In this document: in pieces, positions 10,611-21,111 of the stretch
Layout of the letters: every line of letters starts with the position of its first letter
Numbering within the stretch: position 1 is the stretch's first letter
Origin: Taxillus chinensis
Taxonomy: Eukaryota > Streptophyta > Magnoliopsida > Santalales > Loranthaceae
Reading direction: 5' to 3'
Assembly (NCBI GenBank): GCA_023512835.1
Contig: CM042084.1
Coordinates: 47,229,609 to 47,293,608 of the forward strand
DNA: 64,000 bases
Program-made: the position numbers and the translations under genes
Notes under the pieces: generated by a model
The model's database searches: none
Told to the model about the DNA's origin: nothing
Seen by the model: the letters and a program-made list of their open reading frames with translations, nothing else

Positions 10611-12605
10611 TGACCCCTATAGGTCCCAAAGTGAGTCTAGAGGGGGGGGGGGGGTGAATAGACTTTCGTTGCGTGGGGAAGCTAGACTATTAGCTGGTTT
10701 TGGATTCCTCTACAGATGACTATGATGGAAAAATTTATGGAGAGGATGACAGTAGTATTGAGGATAGCGTGAGTGATGATGAACTATCGACACAAACTCG
10801 AAATAAGAGTAAATGCTCTTTTCTCTTCGGATCTCGGTGTGAAAGAGAAGGCTTATGATAGATCGAAGTGTGGATAATAGACAACACAAAGATCAAGACT
10901 TAATGCAAGTGCTAGATATTTGATGAACAAGAGGTTCTTGAATAATCAGATGGATTACTCTTGTTCTTGGTTCACCGCGGCACACATCACTTAGAAGGAT
11001 TCTCTCAGAGTCTCTCTCTTGCGTTGGAACACTTGTGTTGCTTCACCAAAAATTATTTCTTTCAAGTATGTCAGAACCATTATCTCATGTTCTGTGTGTT
11101 TTCTTCTTTTTAAAGAGAGGTTAAACTCTTGATTTTGTCGTTAAGTGCGTGAAAGATATATTTTTAAGATTAAAGTGCTCGTGCGCCATGATGTCCATCC
11201 CGACAGACTGACTTCCCGCCACTGAAAATGCGGAATGTCAGGGGATGGGTCGATCTGCTTAGATTTACAGATCAGATGCCCATACTGCGTATTTGGTATG
11301 CAGTTGATCTTGGCGGTTTATCCGAGGATGGTAGTTGGTAGTAATTAATGCGCTCAATTGCTCGGGATGGCGCAGACTTGCTGTACAAATCCTAGCTGAC
11401 AATGTCACTAAGACTGTGTTTAGGGTTGTAAGTTTGCCTCAGAGGTAGATGCCTCGTAGGTTCGGTGACTCGAAGATTTCAGTTTGAGCCCGTTGAAAGT
11501 GGCGAAAGTTTGCTTCAGGCTTTACAGCGTTTCTGCGAGTCTACGACTCATATCTTCGAGTCTCCAAGGCAGGAGCTCAGGTTGGATTAGTCTTTTGTGT
11601 CACTCTATTAACTGAAATCTACGACTCTACGAGTCTGCAACTCTTCGAATGGCGCTTAGTGTGACTTCTTCGAGTTCAGCTAATCTACCTGTTATTGTAG
11701 CTACGAGTCTACGACTCTAGTTCTGCGGGTCTGCGACCTTCGGGTCTCTCTGTTTACTATATTTGACTAAGTGGTCTGAAGATCTTCGACTCTACGAGTC
11801 TTCAACTTCGCTTTTCTTCCTTAGTCTTTCACAGAGGCTCATAAACTGAGTTCCTGTATAGCTACGACCCTTTAGGTACAACTCTCTGCCATCAATCTCC
11901 AAGTCTGGAAGTATGGCAATTTCTCTATAGTAACTATGTCCCTTGAGTCTACGAGTCTCCGACTCTACGACCCTTGAGTTACAGTTTCATTTGTTTGCCA
12001 GTCTTTATAGCATCGACTCTTCGACCTTCAACCTACAAGTCTACGAGTCCAGTTACTTAACCGTGTTCGACGGCTTCGACTCTACAACTTCCAATCTACG
12101 AGTCTACGAGTCCGGTTTTCTTTACACTATTCGAAGGCTTCGACTCTACGACTTTCGATCTACAAGACTACGAGTCCTATTTTCTTAACAGTGTCAGAAG
12201 GTTTTGACCCTACGACTCTACAAGTCTTCGAGTCTAGTGATAATTCAAGTTCTGTTAATTGACTTAAGTATTTATGGGGACTCTACGAGTCTACGAGTCA
12301 TTTAGCTTTGGTTACTGTTCTTAACACTTCTTCGACTCTACGAGTCTCCGAGCTTATTGATACTTACAGTAACACTCTCTTTTCCGTACTATGACGCTAC
12401 GACCTTTGACCCTGGATCTACGAGTCGCAATGTTCTGTCACTGTTTCGCCTTGAGTCTCCAGACTCTACGAGTCTACGAGTCTCTTGCCAGTACGTCCTA
12501 TAACAGTTTCACTTCTACGAATTTCGACTCTTCGACCTTCGGTTCTTCGAGTCTCCAGAGTTAGACTATATTTTGGTAGCTTCATCAAATCCTATATTTC
12601 CAACA
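10611..12605 (-). mobile_element. Solo copia-type LTR rich in TACGAGTC repeats
   Basis: On minus it starts TGTTGGAAATATAGG (12605) and ends with a C-run and CTCTAGACTCACTTTGGG near 10611, like the copia LTRs here (CTATTCACCCCCC…CTAGGCTCC). ACCCC occurs at 10604-10608 and 12606-12610, a likely target duplication with a 2-bp misfit on the left. It is ~2.0 kb, with no coding sequence or primer site. From ~11450 to 12560 it is packed with CTACGAGTC/GACTCTACG motifs. Confidence 0.75.
11520..12560. repeat. Dispersed TACGAGTC / GACTC palindromic repeats
   Basis: Many copies of CTACGAGTC occur. The inverted unit GACTC-TAC-GAGTC occurs exactly at 11623-11635, 11788-11800, 12279-12291, 12334-12346 and 12462-12474. 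Spacing is irregular, so this is a cluster of short motifs rather than a simple tandem array. Confidence 0.85.
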
Positions 12606-12918
12606 ACCCCCAAGGACCATAATCACACGAACGAACCTGAAAATCCCCAGAGCCCGGACTCAACATCAAACCCAAACGTAACTTGCCACTAAAGGCCAAC
12701 ATTCATATAGGAGATCATACCTATATGAATTTACATATATATATATATATATAAACACGGTTAAACTACAAAAAATGACTACCGCAGGCCCTAACCCTAG
12801 AATCGGGTTCAAGGAAGGACAGGATTCCTACCTCAGGAAAATCCTCCTTGTTCTTGCTCCCACGCTAGACGCCGTCCACCCACGCGAATCACCACAGCAG
12901 TGATCAGGAGAAGATCCT

Positions 12919-12921
<3 letters not shown>

Positions 12922-12969
<48 letters not shown>
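12922..12969. repeat. (CT)n microsatellite
   Basis: About 24 CT units in the transcribed leader of the Gypsy-A LTR, just downstream of the TATA box on minus. (GA/CT)n tracts occupy the same place in Gypsy-B, C and E. Confidence 0.92.
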
Positions 12970-12971
<2 letters not shown>

Positions 12972-13020
12972 GATGGCAGACAACGAACCCTAAACCTAAA
13001 ACAAAGAGACCTTCACCTCC

Positions 13021-13117
13021 TTATATAGACACCTCATTTATCAAAATGACGTAGTTTTGATAAGTGACACCTCCTTTTACAAAAACATACCACTTATCAA
13101 AACAACGTAGTTTTGAT
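13021..13117 (-). promoter_or_regulatory. Gypsy-A LTR promoter: TATA box and two ACGT palindromes
   Basis: A TATA box (TCTATATAA on minus) lies at 13021-13029. Upstream of it are two 22-bp imperfect palindromes, 13040-13061 and 13096-13117, with arms ATCAAAA/TTTTGAT around an ACGT core. The same pair stands at the same distance in every chromovirus LTR here. Confidence 0.75.
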
Positions 13118-13231
13118 AAGTGATACTTTCCCGCTAACTCACGGGACAAAATACCCATAATTCGAATAAGGACCTTTGGACAAACATTATCAGCATAACA
13201 AAATGACGAAGATGGTGCAAAAACATGGCTG

Positions 13232-13370
13232 CACGTGACAAAGGCCATTGTCACGTGCAACCTCCAAATAGCCTAAAACTTTACCACAAGCCTTATAACT
13301 TAGTCTGGAAGGACCCATGCAACAACCTCACTGCACGTGACAAAGGCATTGTCACGTGCATTGTCACGTG
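13232..13370. promoter_or_regulatory. Cluster of five CACGTG G-boxes
   Basis: CACGTG occurs at 13232-13237, 13252-13257, 13334-13339, 13353-13358 and 13365-13370, mostly as inverted pairs (GCACGTGACAAAGG…CATTGTCACGTGC). CACGTG is the binding core of plant bZIP and bHLH factors. Use as a real enhancer is inferred. Confidence 0.65.
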
Positions 13371-13541
13371 GAGCCCCAAATGCTCCCTCTTGAGCTGATC
13401 TCGTGCCTCTTGCTTGTTCATCATAATACAAAGTGTTCTAGCCAAAACGTATGGGAATAAATCCCCCCAAAACCTGACAACTGCCACTCAAAAGGCATAA
13501 CTATGACTATCTCCTCATACCCCTAAACACGGGTCATTACA

Positions 13542-14090
13542 ATGTCATTTTTGTAGTTGCGAGAAATATAGTCATTTTGACTATAAAGGAGCTTTATTTG
13601 GTGTGTGGATGGCGCATGGGTATTTTGGTAATATCTAGTGGTGATTTAAGGGATAGATTAGTCCATTTTATAACTTGGGGATTTAATAAGTTGCCATTAA
13701 ATGGAAATTCAGGATTAACCTTAATTAAGGGTGTTTTGGTATTTTAAGAACTTAAAAATAGAAATTTTAATGGAAAATAAATTTAGGTTTAAAGAAGTTA
13801 CTTGCTGGGCAAGAAATTAGTCTTTAAATGCAATTAGAAGTGTTGTAAGATGTGGGAAGAAATTCGATAAAAGGGGGAGGTCTTTTTAGGGGTTTGGTTG
13901 TTGTTTCCTTGTCTTGGAGAGCCCTAGCCATTTTGGTAGGCAAGGAAGGAGAGAAAGGAGAAAGGTTGAAGCTTTAAGGCGTGTCCATGTTTCAGCGAGT
14001 TAGTTCGACTTCTGAAAGATTCGAGTTAGGTGATTCTATCTTTCCTTATCTCTTTTAAGATTGAATGACAATTAAGGTTGATCGAATTAA
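13542..14090. other. Unassigned non-coding segment between Gypsy-A and Copia-3
   Basis: AT-rich sequence with no ORF. The stretch GAGAGCCCTAGCCATTTTGG and the following GA-rich run resemble transcribed leaders of gypsy LTRs, so this may be an LTR remnant, but I find neither terminus. It is either unique host DNA or an old LTR. Confidence 0.4.
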
Positions 14091-14944
14091 GAATAGAATC
14101 ACCTGATCCGGATCATCGTGAGTGTCGTCATTCACTTGGTACACAACCAAGTTATCATCCGGAGTAAGGATCCTTCGTGCGGATTAATCACTTGACAAAA
14201 CGACCAACGAACTCGTGTCTAACTTTCAACTAGACCATGTCAAGTGATGCGGAGTAAGATTCCAAGTCTACAACTCACACGGAATAAGAGAGACTTGTTG
14301 TGGAGAATGAATTGAAGTTGTCACTCGACCGGACCAATGAAATAAAGACACAGACTATGGAATCTGAGTCTGTCACTGATGCAGAGTAAGGACAACTATT
14401 GTGGAGTAAGGGATGTTGGACCCCATTTTGTCCGGGTTAGACATACTAACCCCATTTGATATACCTTTTTTCCCATGCCATATACCTTGTTGAACAGGTC
14501 CACAATGATCCCATACTTCCAAGGAATGGTTTGGAATTGATGTTAACCCCAATTTGCACGAGATGGAGACAATTGACACGGACGGGGGAGTCCAAAATTA
14601 ATGACTTCTGCTACAAGTCTTTGAAGCGCCCCAAGACCAACACCAGGTGATAGAGGATGAAAATTGGAGACTAACGCACTTGACCGAGCTCAAATCGGAC
14701 TTAAAATGAAGAAGTTATGGCCAAAACAACTTTCGTTGGAAAAGTCAAAACGTGCCAAAAGACGGTCAATGCCCTTGGTCAAATCGCCCGAAAAATTGGC
14801 CATGCGAAATTCTTTAAAGCATCAATTTAGGCGAATACGAATCTCCCCAAACAATCCCTGGAAAGTTATCCATTTTTGCATTTTAGGTGAAGGGTAAGAA
14901 GGTAATTAAAAAAAAAACTTCGGGGTTGACCATTGACCGTTGAC

Positions 14945-15560
14945 CGTTGACCTGCCGACACTCCGACCTTCGACTCGCCACCTCGACCCATTGACCTTCG
15001 AAGCCTCGAAGCCTCGAAGCATCGAAGCCTCGAAGCCTCGAAGCCTCGAAGCATCGAAGCCTCGAAGCCTCGAAGCCCCGCTGCCGACACTCCGACCTTC
15101 GACTCGCCCCTTCGGACTTTCGAACCTTGTGAAGATGCGATGCCTCGAGACTTACGATGCCAGGACTTACAATGCCAGGACTTGCGACGCCTTGACCTGC
15201 GACCCTTCGACCCTTGACCCTCAAAGCCCCGCTGCCGACACTCCGACCTTCGACTCGCCCTTTCGACCTTCAACCCCCTAACTCTCGAAGCCTCAAAGCC
15301 CCGTTGCCGACACTCCGACCTTCGACCCTTGACCCTCGAAGCCTATAAACCTTTGACCTGCCGACACTCCGACCTTCGAACCTTGACCCGGACGCCTGTA
15401 AGCCTTCGACCCGTTGACCGTTGACCTTCGACCTGCCGACACTTCGACCCGTTGACCGTTGACCTTCGCCCCACCGAAATTTCGACCCACCGAAGCTTCG
15501 ACACTTCGACCTGCTGACACTCCGACCTACCGACACTTCGAGCCTCTGACCCCTTGACCT
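14945..15560. repeat. CGACCTGCCGACACTCCGACC-type repeats in the Ogre LTR
   Basis: CCGACACTCCGACCTTCGA recurs near 14955, 15082, 15235, 15308 and 15362, mixed with GTTGACC(G/T)TTGACC. A shorter version of the same repeat occurs at 57240-57312 in the other Ogre LTR. Confidence 0.8.
14999..15078. repeat. 8-bp tandem repeat CGAAGCCT, 10 units
   Basis: Ten head-to-tail octamers; the third and seventh are CGAAGCAT, giving a 32-bp higher-order period. The array is absent from the Ogre LTR at 56681. Confidence 0.92.
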
Positions 15561-16222
15561 TCGCTGGTTGGCGTTTCTCGCTGGCTTTTCGCGCTGGCTT
15601 TTTTCTCGCTGGCTATTCACGAGACCGGTCCTCTACGCTGGCCACCTGACAAAGAATCAATTTTGCAACGACCCTGTCAGTCACATGTACTAAAATACAA
15701 ATTCAAAAGGCAATCACGAGCTGCCCTGTTTTCCGCACAAGCTGTCCACCCGACAAAGCATCAAATCTGCAAATTAAAATACTGCATCTGTAAGGACCCG
15801 TACCTTGAGTTAGTCACAGTTTTGCCTTCTGAGTAGGGTTTTTTCTAGATTTTGACCTAGTGAATGGGCTCAAATGAATCCACGTGCAAAAGGAAAGATG
15901 CTTAGAATGATGTCCTCTATCTACCATAGAAGTTTCAGGCCAAACGGACGTGTATGTGAGGTGCACGTGAAATGGGTCCATTTCATGTGCAAGTGTGGTT
16001 GTCTTCTACATGATGCAAGGAGGCTAGGGGTGAAGTTTGAGCGCATTTGGAGTGCATATGGAGTTGCACGTGAATTGGGGAATTCACGTTCAAATTGGCG
16101 TGCAGCCATATTTTTGCTTGGTTCCCTTGGTTTTGACATTCTAATGATCTTTCTCCAAAGGACCATGTTGAAATTCTGAGTATTTTGGCCTATATGGGTG
16201 CGGAAAGGTGCTAACTTGTGTG

Positions 16223-16300
16223 ATCAAAACTACGTCGTTCTGATCCTGGGATTTACTTAATCAAAACTACGTCGTTTAGATGTAGGTAGTGTCTATATAA
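16223..16300 (+). promoter_or_regulatory. Gypsy-C LTR promoter
   Basis: Two palindromes with ACGT cores (TACGTCG) stand just upstream of a TATA box at 16292-16300. Each has a small change in its right arm relative to Gypsy-B (GTTCTGAT, GTTTAGAT). Confidence 0.72.
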
Positions 16301-16512
16301 TGAGGGCTTGAGTTTGAGTTTAGGGTTCTTGTGTTCTTCTTTGCTGCAGCTGCTGTCACAGAGAGAGAGAGAGAGAGAGGATCTCCGGGCAGTTGCCATG
16401 GTGGTTCGCGTCGTTGGAAGGTGTCTAGCGTAGAGGTTAGGACAAAAGTCTGAGGTAGGGATCCATGTTCTTCCTAACTCTCCTCTGTTCTAGGATATTC
16501 GCCTATATATAT

Positions 16513-17736
16513 TGTTGGATCAAACCCAGAATTTGGATAATGCTGATAAAGCCTTATGTAATTTGATCTAAGATCTTTTGTGTTTATTTGATCATTGCAG
16601 AAGATATGTTACTAATCCAAAGATGCACTCGTGAGAGCAAAGCTAATGACAGGATACATAATCCTGATCCGGACAAGAGTGAGTGTCGTCAAACACTTGG
16701 TAAATAACCAAGTAACAAATACATACGGAATAAGGAACATTCCTACGGACTAAGAACTTAAAGGATAAGTGTGGAGTAAGGAAACCAGATGTGGAGTAAG
16801 GAATCCGGATTTATTACTCGCCCGGAGTAAGGAACTTACATACGGAGTAAGGAACCTACATACGGAGTAAGGAAATTACATACGGAGTAAGGAACTTACA
16901 TGCGGAGTAAGAAAGCGCTGACACGGAATAAGTTATCAGACTTTTCAAGACTCGCCTGGAGTAAGGAACTTACATACGGAGTAAGGAACTTACATACGGA
17001 GTAAGGAATTTACATGCGGAGTAAGGAAGCGCTGACACGGACTAAGGATTCCAGTACTAAATAGATACGGAGTAAGCAACCACTGACACAGAGTAAGGTT
17101 CCGAGCTTCATTAGCTACGGAGTAAGGAAAATTACACCGGATCAAGAAGACACTGCTCCAACTAAACCGCATTTAAAGTTATCAGCTCGTGGTGTCCCGA
17201 TGTAAGACGAATGTATTGAGAACCTGAAGAATCTTACACGTGGATCATCCGGATATGTGGACACACCCTTAATTGTATCTCGGAACTCACAAAGACACTT
17301 ATACTCTTCAAATCCAAGATCTTGAGCTCCACAATCCGCAGCAGTCAAGGCAGAGAGATTACCGAGGGATAGTTAGTGCGGAACGCATTCCGGAACTACA
17401 AGTTCCAAGGTTGTCTCTTAGGAATGTTTTGTATAAATATTCATACTTATACATTATTAAATATGGCGGAAAATATAGAGGAGTTTTATCATTTTTAGAG
17501 ATAGAACTTGGCTAGTGTGTGAGTTCATTTTTGTAAACAGAGTATAAGAGAGTTTTGCTTCTATTTTGTTGTATTCATCTTGTGATAATAAAACAAAATA
17601 CTTCCACTATCTGGTTATCTTCCGCAGTGATTTTATCACTTAAACTAGATAAGTGTTTGTGTCTTGAGGGAAAGAAAAGAGTTTTAATAAGAGCCTATTC
17701 ACCCCCCCCCCCCCTTTAGGCTCCAAGGGACCATCA
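16513..17736 (+). mobile_element. Copia-2 5' LTR
   Basis: It begins TGTTGGATCAAACCCAG and ends GGGACCATCA. It differs from the 3' LTR at only a modest number of sites by eye, plus a much longer C-run near 17702. The GGAGTAAGG repeats fill 16780-17120. Confidence 0.92.
16780..17120. repeat. ~20-bp GGAGTAAGGAACTTACATAC repeats in the Copia-2 5' LTR
   Basis: Two blocks of 3-4 head-to-tail units with degenerate flanking units. The same blocks occur at 37640-37980 in the 3' LTR, with minor unit shuffling (ACCTAC and AATTAC variants in different order). Confidence 0.88.
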
Positions 17737-17738
17737 AG

Positions 17739-17750
17739 TGGTATCAGAGC
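17739..17750 (+). other. Copia-2 primer-binding site (tRNA-iMet)
   Basis: Exact TGGTATCAGAGC, two bases after the LTR end. Confidence 0.93.
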
Positions 17751-17798
17751 AAGTTCTACTTTGTTCTAAGTAGAGATCCCACTCTTTCAATCTCGGAA

Positions 17799-18872
17799 AT
17801 GGCCGAAGAAAGCAGTATGCTATTCAACACTCGCCTTAACTCCGGAAGTGCACAGGAGCCCATCCCAAATCGAAGCAGCAATGAAAATGTCATCCCACCT
17901 CAACCTGCTGCTGCCACCGCTTCTCAACCACGGAGTTCTGGTTTTACTTTAACGAAACCGCCCAAATTCACACCTGAGCTTTTCTCCCAGTGGAAAGCTC
18001 GCATGAAGATGTTTATGGTATGCCATGATCATCTTATGTGGCCATGTCTTCATCAAGAGATTCCAATTCCGATGACTATCGGAGAACATGGAGTTAGGAG
18101 GCCAAAGACAGATGCTGAACTTACCAACGATGAAAGAGCCTGGCAGTGCGCTAGTGAAAAGGCTCGGCTTATGTTACATCGTCTTTGGATTCCGAGGCTT
18201 TCACGGACGTCCAGGGCTGCACGACGGCAAAAAGCTGTTTGGGACAAACCGACAATCCTCTATGAGGGGAGTCGGTCCCGGATGCAGAATGTGATCTGCA
18301 CTCTCGTACGGAACTTTGAGAGTTTTAATCATAAACCGGGCGAATCACTTGAAAGCATCTATCGGAGATTCGGCAAGCTCATTCTTGAGCTGAAGACTGT
18401 CAATGAGCATTATTCTCAATCCCAGATCAATAACAAGTTCTTTCGCTCCTTGCCGAATCGCTACTACTCCAAACAACTCCGATGCAATCGGACAAAAAGC
18501 GCGGTATGTTCCCCTTGAAGAATCGTATGGAGAGCCGCGGACTCACGAAGTCGGTTTTAATTACTCGACGAGAGATGAGAAAATAGCTCGGAAAGAAAAG
18601 GGGGTAGCTCTCAAAGCTACGGAATGTCTAAACATACCTGAGGAATGATGATACGGACGTATCCGACAATTCCGATTCGACGAGGAGGAGGAGATAGCCC
18701 TTCTTGTCAAATCCTTTGAGCGATTCCTACGGAAAAGCAGAAAAGGGTTCGAAGACGCTCATCATCATCGTTCCAAAGGAAAGAGAACCGGACGGTCAGT
18801 TCACAGGAATGTTTCAACCGTGGGAAAACCATTCCTGGGCCAAGGAATGCAGGTCCAAAACAAAAAGCTGGT
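17799..18872 (+). pseudogene. gag: Copia-2 gag, N-terminal part
   Basis: ATG at 17799 opens a 239-codon frame beginning MAEESSMLFN. It holds the capsid domain: KPPKFTPELFSQWKARMKMF, then WDKPTILYEGSRSRMQ, then LESIYRRFGKLILELKTVN. A frameshift near 18480 moves the reading to the frame ending at 18648. After that, degraded sequence still shows the Cys/His remains of the first zinc knuckle (near 18810-18850). Gypsy-B interrupts it at 18873 and gag resumes at 28124. Confidence 0.86.
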
Positions 18873-19429
18873 TGTAATGACCCGTGTGTAACCCGTGTGT
18901 AAGGAGTTAACCACAAACACCTTGGATGTTGGTACACAAGTTTAAGGTAAGAGATGAGCCCAAGAGGGGACTTTTGAGAGGTGCATGTGTCAAGCGATAG
19001 CGTCCATTTTGCCCTAGGAAGAATCGCTATTCGCGTTCTGGGTGTTTGTAAGTTGTTTTGGCTGATCTTGGAGCTCACTTTTTACCTAGTAGATGGCCTC
19101 AAACAATTGGCGCAAGAACAAAAGTTTCTTAAATGAGGTCCTCTCTACCACAAGAAATTTCAGAGCATTTGGAGCTGCACGTGAATTCACCCATTTCACG
19201 TGCAAGCATATTTTTGCTTCTCTAGGCCGCTACAAGATGCAAGGAGACTTGGGGTAAAGTTTGGGTGCTGCATTGGGGTGCACGCCAATTGGGGAACTGG
19301 CGTTCAAATTGACCTAGTATTTTGGCATGGTTCCCTTGGTTTCGTCATTCTAATGATCTTCGCCAAAGGACCATGTTGAAATTCGAGTATTTTGGCCTAT
19401 ATGGGTGCGGATGGGTGCTAACTTGTGTG

Positions 19430-19507
19430 ATCAAAACTACGTCGTTTTGACCTGGGTTTACTTAATCAAAACTACATCGTTTTGATGTGGATGGTGTCTA
19501 TATAAGG
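19430..19507 (+). promoter_or_regulatory. Gypsy-B 5' LTR promoter
   Basis: Palindromes at 19430-19450 (short by one base) and 19465-19486 precede a TATA box (CTATATAA) at ~19499-19506. The GA-rich leader follows at 19558-19587. Confidence 0.75.
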
Positions 19508-20087
19508 AGGGCTTGAGTTTGAGTTTAGGGTTCTTGTGTTCCCTTTGCCCCTTACCCGAGAGAGAGAGAGAGCTAGAGAGAGAGAGGGAAGGGGAGCCTG
19601 GTAGCCGAGCATCTTGCGTGGGGAGGACGGCGTTTGGCCGGGAGCAAGGAAGATCCGCTTTAAGGTAGGGGTTCTGTTCTCCCCCCCCCCCCCCCCCCCC
19701 GGTCCTGGGGCCAGGTGAACGTTCCCGATCCGTTTATATATACATATGTAACCATATAGGTGTGATCCCCTATATGGATGTTGGCCTTGATGGCGTATTG
19801 GTGTGATTTGAGGTTGGGTGGTTAGTGCAAGTTAAGTGTTTGATAAAATGCCGGGTGCGGTTATGAATGAATATGCCGTGTGTATGCTCGGAAAGAGGCG
19901 TGTTAAATAATCCGTGTGGCCGGGTTTGTGAGCCTGTGAATATGCGCATGCTAAGTGTTTGACGTTATTCCCGTGTGACTAAGATATTAGGTGTTTAATG
20001 TTATGCACTTGGCCTTAGTAAAGTGTGGTTGCTTGTACACCCGGTGGCTGTGGAAGCCCGGGACCGTTTTGTGTTAGCCGTGAAAAC

Positions 20088-20208
20088 TTGGATAAGGGCG
20101 GTTAAATCATTGGCTTGAAGAGGTTAGTTAAGTTACTTGGCCTGAAGAGGCGGTTAAATTATTGGCTAAGAGGCGGTTAAATAACACCTGGCAGGGCTTG
20201 TAAATCAC
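20088..20208. repeat. Degraded 26-bp repeat in the Gypsy-B 5' LTR
   Basis: Five units aligned with the clean array at 27501-27630, but each is altered or shortened. Confidence 0.78.
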
Positions 20209-20688
20209 TTGTTGTTAAAGTGTTAGCAGAGGCGGCGATTGTAATTGTTGATGTGTGTTGTTGTTGGGATGGCAACAACACCGCCTGTACATGGCATGTA
20301 GATGCTAGGAGCATGGGATGGGATGGGGAGACATTCGATTCCCCACCCAACCGTGGATGCTCACCCCTCCTACTATGGTGTGTTTTCTTGCAGGAACCTA
20401 CAGGCGTTAGGTGGGAACACCAAGGTGGAAGAGTTCCATTTTGTGGCTTTGTTTTGTGTTATTTGCATTATGTAATTTTGTTGAGGCATTGTAACCCCAG
20501 GTGGGGAGATATTGTAATGAAGTTTGAAACATAATAAAGGCATGTGGTTTCAATTAAATAATTATATGATTTTGGTTTTCGAAAAGAAATGTGAAGTGTA
20601 TATTGTATTCTACCCCTTTGTCCAAACCCGGATAAAGGGAGGGTCACATTCCGGTCTCCTCGGGTTGGAAATCCGGGGCGTGACAATA

Positions 20689-20699
20689 TGGTATCGAGC
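20689..20699 (+). other. Gypsy-B primer-binding site, one base short
   Basis: It reads TGGTATCGAGC where TGGTATCAGAGC is expected (one A missing), 3 bp after the LTR end. Confidence 0.8.
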
Positions 20700-21111
20700 A
20701 TGGTCTAGTTGGCCTAGGGTAGTGGGCGGACTTGGTTATCTTGAGTCCTTTGGAGGAGCCTGGAGGGACATGCCTGATCAACATGGTCCTCTTTGAGCCT
20801 CCAAGGTGTACTTAGGGTAGTCCAGTCTTGTGGTAGGATTTGCATGCATTGGCATTAGGGCACTAGTTGCATTTGTTGTCATGTGTGAAGGATGTGCATA
20901 ACATGATTATGTGTGAACTCGCAACTCGAATATTCTTGGAATGCCTTGGGTATGACTACAATGTGGGTGTCTTGTGTGCAATATTGTTAATGCAATGGTT
21001 AAAATATGTGTAATGCCATGTACGGCTTGACTTGATAATGAGGTAGAGGTAGTCAACTTGTTAGTAGTCAAACGCGTTCGACGTTTGTGCATCTTACTTC
21101 ATGTAGTAAGA
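20700..21111 (+). other. Gypsy-B untranslated leader
   Basis: Non-coding, homologous to the leaders of Gypsy-A and Gypsy-E. No ORF is supported. Confidence 0.7.

Larger units (their letters stand above)
2012..13541 (-). mobile_element. Gypsy-A: Tekay/Del-type chromovirus, minus strand, with two inserted solo LTRs
   Basis: Read on minus: 5' LTR (13541 to 9754, split by a copia-type solo LTR), primer site, gag, protease, RT (split by a gypsy-type solo LTR), RNase H, integrase, polypurine tract, and a 52-bp stub of the 3' LTR. Without the two insertions it is about 7.4 kb. The lineage is inferred from the integrase C-terminus, the two zinc knuckles, the LTR termini and the iMet primer. Many stops and frameshifts make it defective. 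Confidence 0.88.
9754..13541 (-). mobile_element. Gypsy-A 5' LTR (interrupted)
   Basis: On minus it starts TGTAATGACCCGTG (13541) and ends GGGGCGTGACA (9754). Removing the inserted copia-type LTR leaves ~1.8 kb, the usual length for this group. It carries promoter palindromes and a TATA box (13021-13117), G-boxes (13232-13370), a (CT)n tract and a 22-bp minisatellite. Confidence 0.88.
18873..20685 (+). mobile_element. Gypsy-B 5' LTR
   Basis: It starts TGTAATGACCCGTG and ends GGGGCGTGACA. The first ~145 bp match the 3' LTR exactly, then numerous 1-3 bp losses appear, along with a run of about 20 C at ~19680-19700 replacing mixed sequence found in the 3' LTR. It is ~100 bp shorter than the 3' LTR. 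Confidence 0.88.

Noticed and set aside
11943..12188. 81-codon ORF in the TACGAGTC-rich region
   Set aside because: Repeat-derived; no protein family features and no flanking gene structure.
13542..14090. A host gene or promoter between Gypsy-A and Copia-3
   Set aside because: No open frame, splice pattern or RNA gene is visible; parts look like an LTR leader.
14866..15620. Overlapping ORFs on both strands encoding repetitive peptides (EASKPRSLEASKPRS type)
   Set aside because: They are translations of the CGAAGCCT and CGACACTCCGACC repeats in an LTR. All frames are open because the repeat lacks stops, and the array is missing from the other Ogre LTR.
16780..17120. Possible centromeric satellite (GGAGTAAGG repeats)
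   Set aside because: Confined to the copia LTRs at fixed positions; units are too short and few for a satellite.
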